From Roseovarius pacificus (GTDB lineage Bacteria; Pseudomonadota; Alphaproteobacteria; Rhodobacterales; Rhodobacteraceae): 64,000 nt of DNA. Where the stretch lies: positions 558,001 through 622,000 of the forward strand of contig NZ_FRBR01000001.1 in the NCBI RefSeq assembly GCF_900142665.1, given 5' to 3'. The stretch's first letter is position 1. Each line of letters opens with the position of its first letter. The notes under the pieces are model-generated. The model was given only the letters and a program-made list of their open reading frames with translations, was not told where the DNA came from and searched no databases. Of the stretch, positions 17,846 to 27,848 are shown piece after piece. The translations under genes and the position numbers were made by a program.

Positions 17846-17990
17846 GATGGCGCCATTCCTCTTGTTCCATGGCCTGAGTTAGCGCGACTATTTCCGGAGT
17901 CCATGGCTCTTGCCCTTCCCCTTGCCCTTTGCTGCAATATGTTGCACCACGTAACGCAACTTGAGACACCCGACTTGAAGGACCGCGCGA

Positions 17991-18977
17991 ATGGCTGACG
18001 GCAGCATCGACACGAACGCAAAACCGACCGAAGAGATTTCCGTTCGCGAGGTATTCGGCATCGACACCGACATGATCGTGAAAGGCTTTGCCGAGCGCAG
18101 CGATCGCGTGCCCGAACTGGACAGCACCTACAAGTTCGACCCCGACACCACGCTGGCGATCCTTGCGGGCTTCAGCCACAATCGGCGCGTGATGATCCAG
18201 GGCTATCACGGCACCGGCAAATCCACCCATATCGAACAGGTCGCCAGCCGCCTGAACTGGCCCTGCGTGCGGGTCAACCTGGACAGCCATATCAGCCGGA
18301 TCGACCTGATCGGCAAGGACGCGATCAAACTGAAGGACGGTGTGCAGGTCACCGAATTTCACGAAGGCATCCTGCCCTGGGCGCTGCGCAACCCCACCGC
18401 CATCGTGTTCGACGAATACGACGCGGGCCGTGCGGACGTGATGTTCGTGATCCAGCGGGTGCTGGAAGTGGACGGCAAGCTGACGCTGCTGGACCAGAAC
18501 GAGGTGATCACCCCCAACCCCTATTTCCGCCTGTTCGCCACCGCGAACACCGTGGGCCTGGGGGATACGACCGGCCTCTATCACGGCACGCAGCAGATCA
18601 ACCAGGGCCAGATGGACCGCTGGAGCCTTGTCGCGACACTGAACTATCTCAGCCATGACGCCGAAACCAATATCGTGCTGGCCAAGAACCCGCTTTACAA
18701 CACCGAAAAGGGCCGCAGGATCATCAGCCAGATGGTGACCGTCGCGGATCTCAGCCGGTCGGCCTTCATGAATGGCGAGCTGAGCACCGTGATGAGCCCG
18801 CGAACGGTGATCGCATGGGCGCAGAACGCCACGATCTTCCGCGATGTGGGCTATGCGTTCCGCCTGACCTTCCTCAACAAGTGCGACGAGCTGGAGCGCC
18901 AGACCGTGGCCGAGTTCTATCAGCGCTGCTTTGACGAGGAACTGCCCGAAAGCGCCGCGAGCGTGAGTCTGGGGTGA
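17991..18977 (+). CDS. cobS: Cobaltochelatase subunit CobS (AAA+ ATPase)
   Basis: A 328-residue AAA+ MoxR-like ATPase that with CobT forms the chaperone part of the aerobic cobaltochelatase, which together with CobN inserts Co2+ into hydrogenobyrinic acid a,c-diamide in B12 synthesis. Walker A is [10 protein letters not shown], Walker B is [13 protein letters not shown], and the sensor segment is [11 protein letters not shown]. Length matches the family. The last codons overlap a small secreted-protein gene by GTGA, and cobT follows, so all three are translationally coupled. Confidence 0.96.
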   Translation: MADGSIDTNAKPTEEISVREVFGIDTDMIVKGFAERSDRVPELDSTYKFDPDTTLAILAGFSHNRRVMIQGYHGTGKSTHIEQVASRLNWPCVRVNLDSHISRIDLIGKDAIKLKDGVQVTEFHEGILPWALRNPTAIVFDEYDAGRADVMFVIQRVLEVDGKLTLLDQNEVITPNPYFRLFATANTVGLGDTTGLYHGTQQINQGQMDRWSLVATLNYLSHDAETNIVLAKNPLYNTEKGRRIISQMVTVADLSRSAFMNGELSTVMSPRTVIAWAQNATIFRDVGYAFRLTFLNKCDELERQTVAEFYQRCFDEELPESAASVSLG

Positions 18978-19351
18978 GTGCGCAGGCCGCCCTCGTTCCC
19001 GCGCTGCTTTGCGCATGGCCCGCATTCGCGGACGGTGGCGAACTCTACCCGGCGGCGGACTGCGCGGCGCTTTGGTTCGGCTACGGGGATTATGCGGCTG
19101 TGTCGTCCTTTCTCGACGGGCAGCAGGCGGCCTATGACAAGGCGAATGCCTTCCGCGCAGCCGCGATCCGCCTGACCGGCGATGCAGAGGCGGTGGAGGC
19201 CCATATCGCCAGGTGGCGCCCCGACATGGCGCTGATGATGGAGGCCTATATCGGCCATGCCGACCGCTCCAGCCGCGAGATATTCGAACGCCTGTCAGAC
19301 ACCTGCAAAGATTTTGCCCGCACCCAACCCGAAACACGGCTATTGCAATGA
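18974..19351 (+). CDS. Small secreted protein encoded between cobS and cobT
   Basis: A 125-residue protein starting at GTG that overlaps the cobS stop codon (GTGA) and ends by overlapping the cobT start (ATGA). The N-terminus [21 protein letters not shown] looks like a Sec signal peptide. The mature part has two cysteines ([13 protein letters not shown]) and is mostly helical, with [15 protein letters not shown]. No domain is recognised. Double overlap with the cobaltochelatase genes implies co-expression, yet its predicted location is the periplasm while CobST is cytoplasmic; any link to cobalamin is inference. Confidence 0.7.
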   Translation: MSAQAALVPALLCAWPAFADGGELYPAADCAALWFGYGDYAAVSSFLDGQQAAYDKANAFRAAAIRLTGDAEAVEAHIARWRPDMALMMEAYIGHADRSSREIFERLSDTCKDFARTQPETRLLQ

Positions 19352-21228
19352 CCAAACCGACCGACAACCCCGCCGATCCGTTCAAGAAGGCCCTGGCCGA
19401 GGCCACCAAGGTCCTGGCCGACGACCCGGAACTGACGGTCAGCTATTCGGTCGATCCTTCGGGGCTGACCGGCGATTCCATGCGCCTGCCGCAGGTCAGC
19501 CGCCGGATGACCCGTGACGAGGTCTTGCAGGCGCGCGGCACTGCCGATGCGCTGGCGCTGCGCCACAAGTATCACGATGCGGCCACCCATACGCGCTATA
19601 ACCCGACGGGCGAAATGGCGCGCGATCTGTATGAAGCGATGGAAACCGCCCGCTGCGAGGCCATCGGCGCGCGTGACATGCCCGGCACCGCCGGGAATAT
19701 CGACGCCAAGATCGGCGCCGAGGCCGAGCGCATGGGCTATGGACAGATCACCGAGGCCTCGGATGCGCCGCTGGCCACCGCCGCCGGATATCTGGTGCGC
19801 CACATGGCGACGGGGCGCGATCTGCCCCCGGCGGCGCAGAACGTCATGAACCTGTGGCGCGGCTTTATCGAGCAGCAGGCCGGCGGCACGCTGGAGGGGC
19901 TCGGGGACACGCTGGCCGATCAGGCGGCCTTTGCCCGGTTCGCCCGCAAGGTGATCGAAGATCTGGGTTATGGGGATCAGCTGGGCGACGATCCCGACGC
20001 GCTGGACGAGGATCAGGACGACGAGGCCGAGCAATCCCCCGACGAAGAGGACGAACAGCCCGACAATTCCGGTCAGGACGACAGCGAGGACGACGAATCC
20101 GAGGCCAACCCCGAACAGGCCCAGGATCAGCAGATGGACGAGCAGCAGGCGCAGATATCGTCCGACGACATGGCCGAAGACGAGATGAGCGACGAAACCG
20201 AGCTGCCCGAAGGGGAAGCCCCGCTCGATCCGCCCCCGCCTGCGCCGGTGTCCGAAGCCGATCCCGACTATACCGTTTTCAGCACCGCGTTCGACGAGGA
20301 AATCCGCGCCGAGGATCTGGCCGAGCCCGTCGAACTGGAACGCCTGCGCGCCTATCTGGATCAGCAGCTCGAGCCGCTCAAGGGCGCGGTCAGCCGCCTT
20401 GCCAACAAGCTGCAACGCCGCCTGCAGGCGCAGCAGAACCGAAGCTGGGAGTTCGACCGCGAAGAAGGCATTCTGGATGCGGGCCGGCTGGCGCGCGTGG
20501 TGGCCAACCCGACCACGCCGCTGTCCTTCAAGGTCGAAAAGGACACCGAATTCCGCGACACCGTCGTGACCCTTCTTCTGGACAATTCCGGCTCGATGCG
20601 CGGGCGTCCCATCTCCATCGCGGCGATCTGCGCCGATGTTCTGGCGCGCACGCTGGAGCGCTGCAACGTCAAGGTCGAGGTGCTGGGCTTCACCACCCGC
20701 GCGTGGAAAGGCGGGCAGAGCCGCGAGACCTGGCTGAACGAGGGGCGCGCGCAGCTTCCCGGCCGCCTGAACGATCTGCGCCATATCATCTACAAATCCG
20801 CCGACGCCCCCATGCGGCGCACCCGCGACAATCTGGGCCTGATGATGAAAGAGGGCCTGCTCAAGGAGAATATCGACGGCGAGGCGCTGGAATGGGCGCA
20901 TCGGCGGCTGGCCGGGCGCAAGGAGGCGCGCAAGATCCTGATGGTGATCTCGGACGGGGCGCCCGTGGATGACTCCACCCTGTCGGTCAACCCCGCCAAT
21001 TACCTTGAAAAGCACCTGCGCGACGTGATCGATATGGTCGAGCGGCGCAAGGCGGTGGAATTGCTGGCCATCGGCATCGGCCATGACGTGACCCGATATT
21101 ACGAGCGCGCGGTCACGATCACGGATGTCGATCAGCTGGCCGGCGCGATGACCGAACAACTGGCGGCGCTGTTCGATCCCGACCCGCGGGCGCGGGCCCG
21201 CGTGATGGGCATCAGGAAAGCGGGCTGA
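19348..21228 (+). CDS. cobT: Cobaltochelatase subunit CobT
   Basis: A 626-residue partner of CobS. The N-terminal domain (to about residue 215) has the conserved [18 protein letters not shown] long acidic Asp/Glu/Gln-rich middle (about residues 215-305) follows. The C-terminal von Willebrand A-type domain has the MIDAS motif [13 protein letters not shown] plus [14 protein letters not shown]. The start chosen overlaps the upstream small gene by ATGA; an extension of 45 codons reads through that gene in another frame and is rejected. Acts in the cytoplasmic aerobic B12 pathway. Confidence 0.95.
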   Translation: MTKPTDNPADPFKKALAEATKVLADDPELTVSYSVDPSGLTGDSMRLPQVSRRMTRDEVLQARGTADALALRHKYHDAATHTRYNPTGEMARDLYEAMETARCEAIGARDMPGTAGNIDAKIGAEAERMGYGQITEASDAPLATAAGYLVRHMATGRDLPPAAQNVMNLWRGFIEQQAGGTLEGLGDTLADQAAFARFARKVIEDLGYGDQLGDDPDALDEDQDDEAEQSPDEEDEQPDNSGQDDSEDDESEANPEQAQDQQMDEQQAQISSDDMAEDEMSDETELPEGEAPLDPPPPAPVSEADPDYTVFSTAFDEEIRAEDLAEPVELERLRAYLDQQLEPLKGAVSRLANKLQRRLQAQQNRSWEFDREEGILDAGRLARVVANPTTPLSFKVEKDTEFRDTVVTLLLDNSGSMRGRPISIAAICADVLARTLERCNVKVEVLGFTTRAWKGGQSRETWLNEGRAQLPGRLNDLRHIIYKSADAPMRRTRDNLGLMMKEGLLKENIDGEALEWAHRRLAGRKEARKILMVISDGAPVDDSTLSVNPANYLEKHLRDVIDMVERRKAVELLAIGIGHDVTRYYERAVTITDVDQLAGAMTEQLAALFDPDPRARARVMGIRKAG

Positions 21229-21257
21229 ACGCTGCAACAAGGCGGCCCGCCGTCTTC

Positions 21258-21314
21258 ATCTTTCCCGAAATACTCCGGGGGAGTCGCCCGACGGGCGACG
21301 GGGGCAGCGCCCCC
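21258..21314. repeat. Intergenic repeat with two hairpins after cobT
   Basis: The stretch holds TTTCCCGAAATACTCCGG, the near-palindrome GTCGCCCG-A-CGGGCGAC (21283-21299) and GGGGGC-AGC-GCCCCC (21300-21314). It resembles a GC-rich intergenic element common in Rhodobacterales; CCCGAAATATCC recurs near 58259. It may also end the cobT transcript. Confidence 0.55.
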
Positions 21315-21400
21315 ATCTTCCCTCCGGCGCATGCGCGGCGTTGATCTTCGGAGCGCGGTTCACTAGCACTGTCGGACCAGATCGTTTTCAGGAGATCGCG

Positions 21401-23209
21401 ATGTTCCAGTCCTTCGACGACACTGCCAGCCCGGAACAGGGCCCGCCGCGTCTGGCGCAACTGCGCGAGGCGATCTCCGCCGAGGGGCTGGCCGGGTTTC
21501 TGGTGCCCCGCGCCGACGCCCATCAGGGCGAATACGTCGCCCCCTGCGACGACCGTCTGGCGTGGTTGACCGGGTTTACCGGATCGGCGGGGTTCTGCGC
21601 CGTTCTGTCCGGCATCGCGGGCGTCTTCGTCGATGGGCGCTATCGCGCTCAGGTCAGGACGCAGGTGGATACCGCGCATTTCACGCCCGTGGACTGGCCC
21701 GAAACGAAACTGGCCGTCTGGCTGAAAGAGCATCTTCCCGATGGCGGCGCGGTGGGCTTCGATCCGTGGCTTTATACGCCCGCGCAGATCGCGGCGGTCG
21801 AAAAGGACCTGGCCGGGTCCGGGATCGAGCTGAAACCCACCGGCAACCTGATCGACCGTATCTGGCCTGACCGGCCAGCCCCCCCGCAAGGCGCGGTGCG
21901 GGTCTATCCCGAAACCCTCGCGGGTGAACCGCAATCAGACAAGCGCCGCCGTCTGGCCGCTGCCCTGCGCAATGCCGGCCATGCCGCGGCGGTGATCACC
22001 CTGCCGGATTCGATCGCGTGGCTGTTGAATATCCGCGGCAGCGACATCCCCCGCAACCCGGTGCCGCATGGTTTTGCCGTGCTGCATGACGATGCGCATC
22101 TGACACTGTATATCGACGCCGCCAAGCTGGACGACAGGGTGCGCGATCATCTGGGCGGCGAGATCACGATCCGCCCCACCAGTGCGTTCGGCCCCGGGTT
22201 GCGCAGCCTGACGGGCAGCGTGCGTCTGGATCGGGCGAGCGTGCCGCTCTGGGTGGTGCAGCATCTGGACGAGGCCGATGTCGCGCATGTCTGGGGCGAT
22301 GATCCCTGTGTCCTGCCGAAAGCCACGAAAACCAGCGCCGAGATCGCCGCCACGCAAGAGGCGCATCTGCGCGACGGCGCGGCGCTGTGCGAGTTCCTGG
22401 CCTGGTTCGACGCTCAGGCCCCTGGCACCATCAGCGAAATCGACGTGGTCACAAGGCTGGAAGAGGCGCGCCGCGCCACCGGCAAGCTGCTGGACATCAG
22501 CTTTGACACCATCGCCGGGTCGGGCCCGCATGGCGCGCTGGCGCATTACCGGGTGACGCAGAAAACCAACCGTGTGCTGCAAAACGGCGATCTTCTGGTG
22601 CTGGACGGCGGTGGGCAATACCTTGACGGCACCACCGACATCACCCGCACCCTGCCCGTGGGCGATATGGGCGAGGACGAGCGCACCGCCTTTACCCGCG
22701 TGTTACAGGGCATGATCGCGATGAGCCGCACGCGCTGGCCGCGCGGGCTGGCGGGGCGCGATCTGGACGCCATCGCGCGCTATCCGCTGTGGCTGGCCGA
22801 TCAGGATTATGCGCATGGCACGGGCCACGGCGTGGGGGTGCATCTGTGCGTTCACGAGGGCCCGCAGCGCCTGTCGAAGATCAGCGACGTTCCGTTCGAA
22901 CCGGGCATGATCGTGTCGAACGAACCGGGATATTACCGCGAAGGCGCGTTCGGCATCCGTATCGAGAACCTGTTGGTCGTGCGCGAGGCCGAAACGCTGC
23001 CCGGCGGGGATGCAACCGGCAAGCTGTGCTTCGAAACGCTGAGTTTCGTGCCGATCGACCGGCGACTGATCGTGACCGATATGCTGAGCGATCCCGAGCG
23101 CGACTGGCTCGATGCCTATCACGCCGCGTGCCGCGACAAAATCGGGCCTCGGATATCCGGGGCGGCTCGTCTATGGTTGGACCAAGCAACCACGCCTTTG
23201 CAACACTGA
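21401..23209 (+). CDS. pepP: Xaa-Pro aminopeptidase (aminopeptidase P, M24B)
   Basis: A 602-residue metallopeptidase that removes N-terminal residues before proline. Two creatinase-like N-terminal domains span about residues 1-310, with GFTGSAGFCAVL and VDGRYRAQV. The C-terminal pita-bread domain holds metal ligands in LLVLDGGGQYLDGTTDITRT, HGTGHGVG, SNEPGYYREGAFGIRIEN and the final glutamate region FETLSFVP. The length is that of the long, eukaryote-type aminopeptidase P common in alphaproteobacteria. The start follows AGGAGATCGCG; a 20-codon extension lacks homology. Confidence 0.93.
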   Translation: MFQSFDDTASPEQGPPRLAQLREAISAEGLAGFLVPRADAHQGEYVAPCDDRLAWLTGFTGSAGFCAVLSGIAGVFVDGRYRAQVRTQVDTAHFTPVDWPETKLAVWLKEHLPDGGAVGFDPWLYTPAQIAAVEKDLAGSGIELKPTGNLIDRIWPDRPAPPQGAVRVYPETLAGEPQSDKRRRLAAALRNAGHAAAVITLPDSIAWLLNIRGSDIPRNPVPHGFAVLHDDAHLTLYIDAAKLDDRVRDHLGGEITIRPTSAFGPGLRSLTGSVRLDRASVPLWVVQHLDEADVAHVWGDDPCVLPKATKTSAEIAATQEAHLRDGAALCEFLAWFDAQAPGTISEIDVVTRLEEARRATGKLLDISFDTIAGSGPHGALAHYRVTQKTNRVLQNGDLLVLDGGGQYLDGTTDITRTLPVGDMGEDERTAFTRVLQGMIAMSRTRWPRGLAGRDLDAIARYPLWLADQDYAHGTGHGVGVHLCVHEGPQRLSKISDVPFEPGMIVSNEPGYYREGAFGIRIENLLVVREAETLPGGDATGKLCFETLSFVPIDRRLIVTDMLSDPERDWLDAYHAACRDKIGPRISGAARLWLDQATTPLQH

Positions 23210-23266
23210 CGTTACAAAAGCCGGGCAAGCACACAGCAGAAACGACGAGACGCGAAAGGGACGGAG

Positions 23267-23608
23267 ATGACCGATATCAAGATACGCAAGGCCGAGGGAA
23301 CGTGGGTGGTCCGTGCAGGCGGCGCGGTTCTGGCTGAAAGCAAGGACGCGCTGGAACTGTCGGAAAACGGCCACCCGGATGTCATCTATTTTCCCCGCGG
23401 CGATATCGCCATGGCGTTTCTGGATGAAAGCGATCAGCGCACCACCTGCCCGCACAAGGGCGAGGCGCGCTATTATTCCATCGTGACCAAGAGCCAGACC
23501 CTGGAGAATGCGGCGTGGAGCTATGACGCCCCCAAGGACGACGTGGCCCGCATCAAGGACCATCTGGCCTTTTATCCCAGTGAAAAGGTCGCGGTCGAGC
23601 GCGTATAA
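23267..23608 (+). CDS. DUF427 domain protein
   Basis: A 113-residue cytoplasmic protein of the DUF427 family, recognised by VIYFPRGDIAMAFL, TTCPHKGEARYYSI and AAWSYDAPK. Family proteins are small beta-rich folds without a settled function. A GGAGATG ribosome-binding context sets the start. It follows pepP by 57 nt, and may share its transcript. Confidence 0.85.
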   Translation: MTDIKIRKAEGTWVVRAGGAVLAESKDALELSENGHPDVIYFPRGDIAMAFLDESDQRTTCPHKGEARYYSIVTKSQTLENAAWSYDAPKDDVARIKDHLAFYPSEKVAVERV

Positions 23609-23949
23609 GAGCCCTATCGGCATATAGGACAGGACGTGAACGGGCACTCGTTTCAGGCGGGGGTACGGGGCGTGTCCTGTGCGCCAGTCAGGGTCGCTCG
23701 GCACAGACCTGAGACGCCGGTCGGCATATGCCGCCGACCGGCTTATGACAGTCGTCGGCCCGTCCGGAAATCCCGCTGATCTCATAGGAACATCTTCGCC
23801 CGGACGGGCCGGAAACGGCCAATTTCTGCTCCCGGCGCGCAACGAGGAAAAAGGGTCAAAGTTCCACCACATTTCGCCTCTAAACCGAGATTCTGCGTAG
23901 CCAGTGATCTGTGTTTTCTCCTGAACTCAACACCAGAGGCCAACGCGAA
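23609..23949. other. Intergenic region rich in inverted repeats
   Basis: 341 bp with no convincing gene, separating the housekeeping genes from the signalling island. It holds GGACAGGAC and GTGTCCTG as opposing arms, a strong hairpin (23716-23742), and 11-bp inverted arms GGCCCGTCCGG (23757-23767) and CCGGACGGGCC (23800-23810). The right end should contain the promoter of the receiver gene. A small structured RNA is possible. Confidence 0.5.
23716..23742. terminator. Strong 10-bp hairpin downstream of the DUF427 gene
   Basis: Arms GCCGGTCGGC (23716-23725) and GCCGACCGGC (23733-23742) around a 7-nt ATATGCC loop. It is 107 nt past the stop codon and lacks a long T-run, so terminator or structured RNA are both possible. 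Confidence 0.5.
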
Positions 23950-25038
23950 ATGAAGATCCTTGCGGTCGACGATGACGAAAGCATTTTGGAAATTCTTCGG
24001 CACGTTCTGGGAGGCACTGGGTATCACGAGGTCGAAACGGCGCGATCCGCCAAACATGCGCTGGAAACCATCAGCGATGAACAAAGGTTCTTCGACTGTT
24101 TCCTGATCGACATTCAAATGCCGTCCATGGATGGGGTCGACCTGACGGGGTTGATCCGTCAGACACCGGGCTACCGGCACAAGCCGGTCCTGATGCTGAC
24201 GGCGATGGAAGACAAGCATTATCTCGACCGGGCCTTTGCCGCCGGCGCCACCGATTACATCACCAAACCGTTCGACTTTCTCGAGCTTCGCGCCCGTCTT
24301 CACGAAGCGCAAAGGCTGACCCATGACAAGCTACATCACGATTTCTGGCCCAACATGGACGAGACTATGGCACAGCCCGGCACTCAGCCCGGCTCCGGGC
24401 AGGTCGGGGACAGAACAGGCGAATCCGGGGCGTTGATCGACTACGCGGAATTCGAAAACTACCTGATCGCGCTTGGCCGTCGCAAAGCGTGCAAGGCGAT
24501 TCTCATCGCGTTCAAGATCAGGCATTCGAGGCGCGACTTTCCGAAGCATTCGCCAGAAAGCCTCGCGATCATGGTGCCGGACGTGGCCATATCGGTTCAA
24601 CAGGCGCTGTCGGGTCATCTGAGCAGCCTGTCCTATCGCGGTGATGGAACATTCGTTTGCGTCCTCGAGAAACCGCTGAACGCGTTCCGGGACGAAATCG
24701 AAGACATGATAAACACCCGGATCGCCTCGCTTCCCCGGCAAGACAGGAAATCCTCCGTTCGGGTGGTCGCCGGGGATCAGGTTTCGTTGAAGACGATCTC
24801 GCCGCAGAACCTTTTCAAACTGCTGTGGCACGCCGTCGACAGCGTTGAGCAAAGGCACCTTTCGGCGAACGAGTTCGTTTCGATTTCGAAACGCTTCCTG
24901 AGCCGCGCCCTGCTGTCCGATGAACAGCGGCGTCTCGATCAGAAAGCCTACAGGTCAGTCCTGAAAGAGACCCTCCCGGAAGTGAACGACACCCAGTGGC
25001 ACCAACGGCTTGCCGCCAGGAAAACCCGGACAGGCTGA
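23950..25038 (+). CDS. Response regulator with a degenerate GGDEF-like output domain (paralogue 1)
   Basis: A 362-residue protein. The receiver domain (residues 1-120) has the acidic pair in AVDDDES, the phosphorylatable Asp54 in LIDIQMPSMDG, the switch threonine in MLTAMED and the lysine in ITKPFDF. The C-terminal half is not DNA-binding. Its segment LSYRGDGTFVCVLE aligns with the signature strand of GGDEF domains but has RGDGTF in place of GGDEF, so it is probably catalytically dead. The same architecture occurs in the paralogue at 35608-36750, sharing KPFDFLELR and EFxNYxxxLxRRK. The start at MKILAVDDDE opens the receiver. It heads the signalling island; the histidine kinase at 41677 is a candidate partner. 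Confidence 0.85.
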   Translation: MKILAVDDDESILEILRHVLGGTGYHEVETARSAKHALETISDEQRFFDCFLIDIQMPSMDGVDLTGLIRQTPGYRHKPVLMLTAMEDKHYLDRAFAAGATDYITKPFDFLELRARLHEAQRLTHDKLHHDFWPNMDETMAQPGTQPGSGQVGDRTGESGALIDYAEFENYLIALGRRKACKAILIAFKIRHSRRDFPKHSPESLAIMVPDVAISVQQALSGHLSSLSYRGDGTFVCVLEKPLNAFRDEIEDMINTRIASLPRQDRKSSVRVVAGDQVSLKTISPQNLFKLLWHAVDSVEQRHLSANEFVSISKRFLSRALLSDEQRRLDQKAYRSVLKETLPEVNDTQWHQRLAARKTRTG

Positions 25039-25091
25039 CGCACGCGCCCGCGGCCTGAGGGCTCCCGCAGATGCGCCTGCGACCATTTTGA

Positions 25092-25112
25092 GGCAAGTTT
25101 AACCGGCTTGCC
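25092..25112. promoter_or_regulatory. Inverted repeat upstream of the Ser/Thr kinase operon
   Basis: GGCAAG-N9-CTTGCC; the right half extends to CTTGCCAA. It lies about 120 nt before the kinase start. CTTGCCAA also occurs twice, in inverted orientation, upstream of the P450 gene (36816-36823 and 36855-36862). Confidence 0.45.
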
Positions 25113-25228
25113 AACTCATCGACCGATCTTGGCCACGATCTGATCACAATTCCGGTGCAGCGTATCAACGTTATGAGTGCAAACGTACCCTTCCCAATGG
25201 TTTTCAAGCTATCCAATGGAAAGTTACA

Positions 25229-26596
25229 TTGCCAAACACGGCCACCATTCAAAGCCTGCCTGAGGATCAGCTCCTCTCTCCCGGCGCGACGCTTCTTTAC
25301 GGTCAGTACACGATCGAACGGCATCTCATAGACGGGGGGTTCGGCATGACCTACCTCGCCCGTGACAGCCTTGATCGTCGTGTCGTGATCAAGGAATGCT
25401 TCCCCAGTTCGATCTGCCAGCGCGTCGACGGAGAAGTCCGACCGACCGAGACGGACAATCAGGAGCAGTTCCAGTGCGTCATTCGCAATTTCCTGCGCGA
25501 AGCCCTGCGTCTGGCCAAGCTTGAACATCCCAATGTCGTCGGAGTGCATCAGGTCTTTCAGGAAAACAACACCGCCTATATCGCCATGGAGTACATTCAG
25601 GGCGTTGACCTGATCACCGTGCTCGAACGCGAACCCGAGCGGCTGACAAACCGCCTTATCACCAAGTTGCTGCACGATACCCTGAACGCGCTGGATTACG
25701 TTCACGCCCAGGGAATGCTGCACCGCGATATCTCGCCCGACAACCTGCTGCTGGATATCAATGACAAGGTCACCATGATCGATTTCGGGGCCGCGCGTGA
25801 GGAGGCCCGCAAATCGTCGCGTGCCCTGTCGACCCTGCTCGCCGTCAAAGAGGGCTATTCCCCGCAGGAATTCTATGTTCAGGACAGTGTCCAGGACATG
25901 TCGAGCGATCTCTATTCCGTCGCGGCGACGTTCTATCACCTGGTCACGGGCGAAGCGCCACCGGAAAGCCAGAAACGGCTTGCTGCGCTGACCTCGGACG
26001 AAGCGGACCCCTACGTTCCGCTGGCCGGTGGAAAATGGCCTTTCGACAGGCCGTTTCTGGACGCCATCGACCGCGCCCTTTCGCTGTCACGGGGGGAACG
26101 CATTCGCTCGGTCGAAGAATGGCTGACCCTGCTCGATGCGAAACCGGATGCGGTTGCAAACATTCCCGAGCTCGAGCCGGAGGCGGAACTACCGGATTCA
26201 AGACTCGAAGCCGTGATTTCCTCGCTTGTGGCGGACACGAACAGGTATCTTACCGCCGCCGTGCCCGACACGGCCATACAGACCACAGACACGACCGACG
26301 ACTCCGCCGAACAAGAGGACGACCCTCCGCAGCTTGTCGATATCTTCGGCAACCCGATCCAGGATCTCGAGGCCTGGCTGAAAGATCAGGACCGGCAATC
26401 GGAAAAACACAGCCGCCGCAAAAGACCGGAGGTGGCTGAAATCCGGCACGAGATCGAAACTAAAGAACCGGAAACGCCGATGATGGCAGCGGCGGACGAA
26501 ACGGTCGAGGAGCAGGCTCCGCGTTCCGGGCTGTCGCGTATGTTGAATTCTCTTGTGAAACGGCGGGGCCGCTCAGCCGCCACGGGTCAGAACTGA
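25229..26596 (+). CDS. Eukaryotic-like Ser/Thr protein kinase
   Basis: A 455-residue cytoplasmic kinase. The catalytic domain (about residues 25-300) has the glycine loop IDGGFGMTYLARD, Lys55 in VVIKECFP, the helix-C Glu91 in FLREALRL, HRDISPDNLL (Asp167) and DFGAAR (Asp185). The rest is a charged, probably disordered tail with no transmembrane helix, unlike PknB. KECFP after the lysine is seen in kinases of the type VI secretion PpkA type. The start is TTG with GGAAAG 5 nt upstream; the nearest ATG is out of frame. It begins an operon with an FHA protein, a PP2C phosphatase and a GTPase, a closed phosphorylation circuit. Confidence 0.93.
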   Translation: MPNTATIQSLPEDQLLSPGATLLYGQYTIERHLIDGGFGMTYLARDSLDRRVVIKECFPSSICQRVDGEVRPTETDNQEQFQCVIRNFLREALRLAKLEHPNVVGVHQVFQENNTAYIAMEYIQGVDLITVLEREPERLTNRLITKLLHDTLNALDYVHAQGMLHRDISPDNLLLDINDKVTMIDFGAAREEARKSSRALSTLLAVKEGYSPQEFYVQDSVQDMSSDLYSVAATFYHLVTGEAPPESQKRLAALTSDEADPYVPLAGGKWPFDRPFLDAIDRALSLSRGERIRSVEEWLTLLDAKPDAVANIPELEPEAELPDSRLEAVISSLVADTNRYLTAAVPDTAIQTTDTTDDSAEQEDDPPQLVDIFGNPIQDLEAWLKDQDRQSEKHSRRKRPEVAEIRHEIETKEPETPMMAAADETVEEQAPRSGLSRMLNSLVKRRGRSAATGQN

Positions 26597-26606
26597 AAGG
26601 ACGATC

Positions 26607-27848
26607 ATGAAATTCATTCGTGACATTATCGGAGAAAAGCGTCAGGCGCATTTCGAGGCTGGCGGCATTCCCCCGGCAGATAGTCCCATGCCCGACAGGC
26701 CTCGCATCGACAGCACGCAGGAAGAGATGCCGCACCGAACCGCACAGGACCAGCAGGCAGAGCGGCTTGATGATATCCTGCTTGGGCATGTCAGCGCGAA
26801 AGCCGAAGACGGTTTCGAACAGTTCGACCGGAAAACCGGCGATCTGGCCGAGAGCCTGACAGAGGGTCCGAGCGAAACCGCGGATCACGACCTGATGGAC
26901 GATCTGAACAATCTCTTTGCCGATACGGATTACGACGATCTGCAAGACGATGTCACCTTTGCGGATGCCGGGGCAATGCCCGCTGCCCCTGCCGAAACAT
27001 GCGCGGTGGAGAAGCCGCAGCAGGACGCAGCGCGCCCCCTTGCAGACGACCCGCCGGCGTTTCAGCCCGACGATACGGCTCCCGCATCGCAACCCGACAC
27101 GACCACCCCGCAGCACATGACCGGGGAACACGAAGTGCCGCAACCGCAAGACCCTGTCGAGCCCCCCGCTGACGGCCCTGCGCCCCTGCAACTCGGCCCC
27201 GAATACGAACGCACCGTCACCGTTTCGCCCGAAATACCTGCACAAGAGGCAAGTAACGAAACACCGCCCCCCGCACCGGCCAGCGAGTCATCGACGCCCG
27301 CCGCCGATCCTGCCCCCGCTGTCGCGGTCAATGTCCCTCAACCGACAGCGGGGCTTGGCGCCGGGCGTCGGGGCCGGGCCAAGACACGGTTGCTGGGGTT
27401 TCAGCCGGGGAACGGCCTCGGGCGGGATGTGCTGTCGGACGCGCCGGTCGCATCGCATGCGGAGCACGCCATGTTCCCGGTCGGATGGCTGGTGGTGATC
27501 GGCGGCGCAGGCTATGGCGCATCCTTTACCCTGCATAACGGTGTCTGCACTATCGGGCGCGGTGCGGATCAGTCGGTTCGGCTGGATTTCGGCGACAACA
27601 GCATTTCGCGCGAGAACCATGCCTCGATTGCCTATGACGAACAGCAACGCGCCTTTTACATCGGGCATGGCGGCAAGGCGAACCTGGTTCGCCGCAACGA
27701 CAGGCCGGTTCTGAGCACCGAAGACCTATGCGCAGGCGACAAGATCACCATCGGCGAGACCGTTCTGAAGTTCATCCCGCTTTGCGGTCAGGATTTCAAA
27801 TGGGGCACCCCGGACAACGATGGCTGGGCCCATGACGCAAACGGCTGA
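26607..27848 (+). CDS. FHA-domain protein
   Basis: A 413-residue protein with a C-terminal FHA domain (about residues 285-395) that should bind phosphothreonine: GVCTIGRGADQSVRL, then SISRENHASI (the conserved Ser and His) and ANLVRRNDRP. The first ~270 residues are acidic and Pro/Ala/Thr-rich, likely disordered and a plausible substrate for the neighbouring kinase. An AAAGGA site precedes the ATG 10 nt after the kinase stop. Its end overlaps the phosphatase gene by 29 nt. By analogy with kinase/FHA/phosphatase trios it is probably the phospho-dependent adaptor of the system. Confidence 0.92.
   Translation: MKFIRDIIGEKRQAHFEAGGIPPADSPMPDRPRIDSTQEEMPHRTAQDQQAERLDDILLGHVSAKAEDGFEQFDRKTGDLAESLTEGPSETADHDLMDDLNNLFADTDYDDLQDDVTFADAGAMPAAPAETCAVEKPQQDAARPLADDPPAFQPDDTAPASQPDTTTPQHMTGEHEVPQPQDPVEPPADGPAPLQLGPEYERTVTVSPEIPAQEASNETPPPAPASESSTPAADPAPAVAVNVPQPTAGLGAGRRGRAKTRLLGFQPGNGLGRDVLSDAPVASHAEHAMFPVGWLVVIGGAGYGASFTLHNGVCTIGRGADQSVRLDFGDNSISRENHASIAYDEQQRAFYIGHGGKANLVRRNDRPVLSTEDLCAGDKITIGETVLKFIPLCGQDFKWGTPDNDGWAHDANG

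Noticed and set aside
19246..21240. 664-codon open frame opposite cobT
   Set aside because: Shadow of the acidic cobT coding sequence; no start context or domain, and cobT motifs on the plus strand are unambiguous.
23679..23900. Short open frame (73 codons) in the gap before the first receiver gene
   Set aside because: It runs through the strong hairpin and inverted repeats, lacks a ribosome-binding site and shows no protein character.
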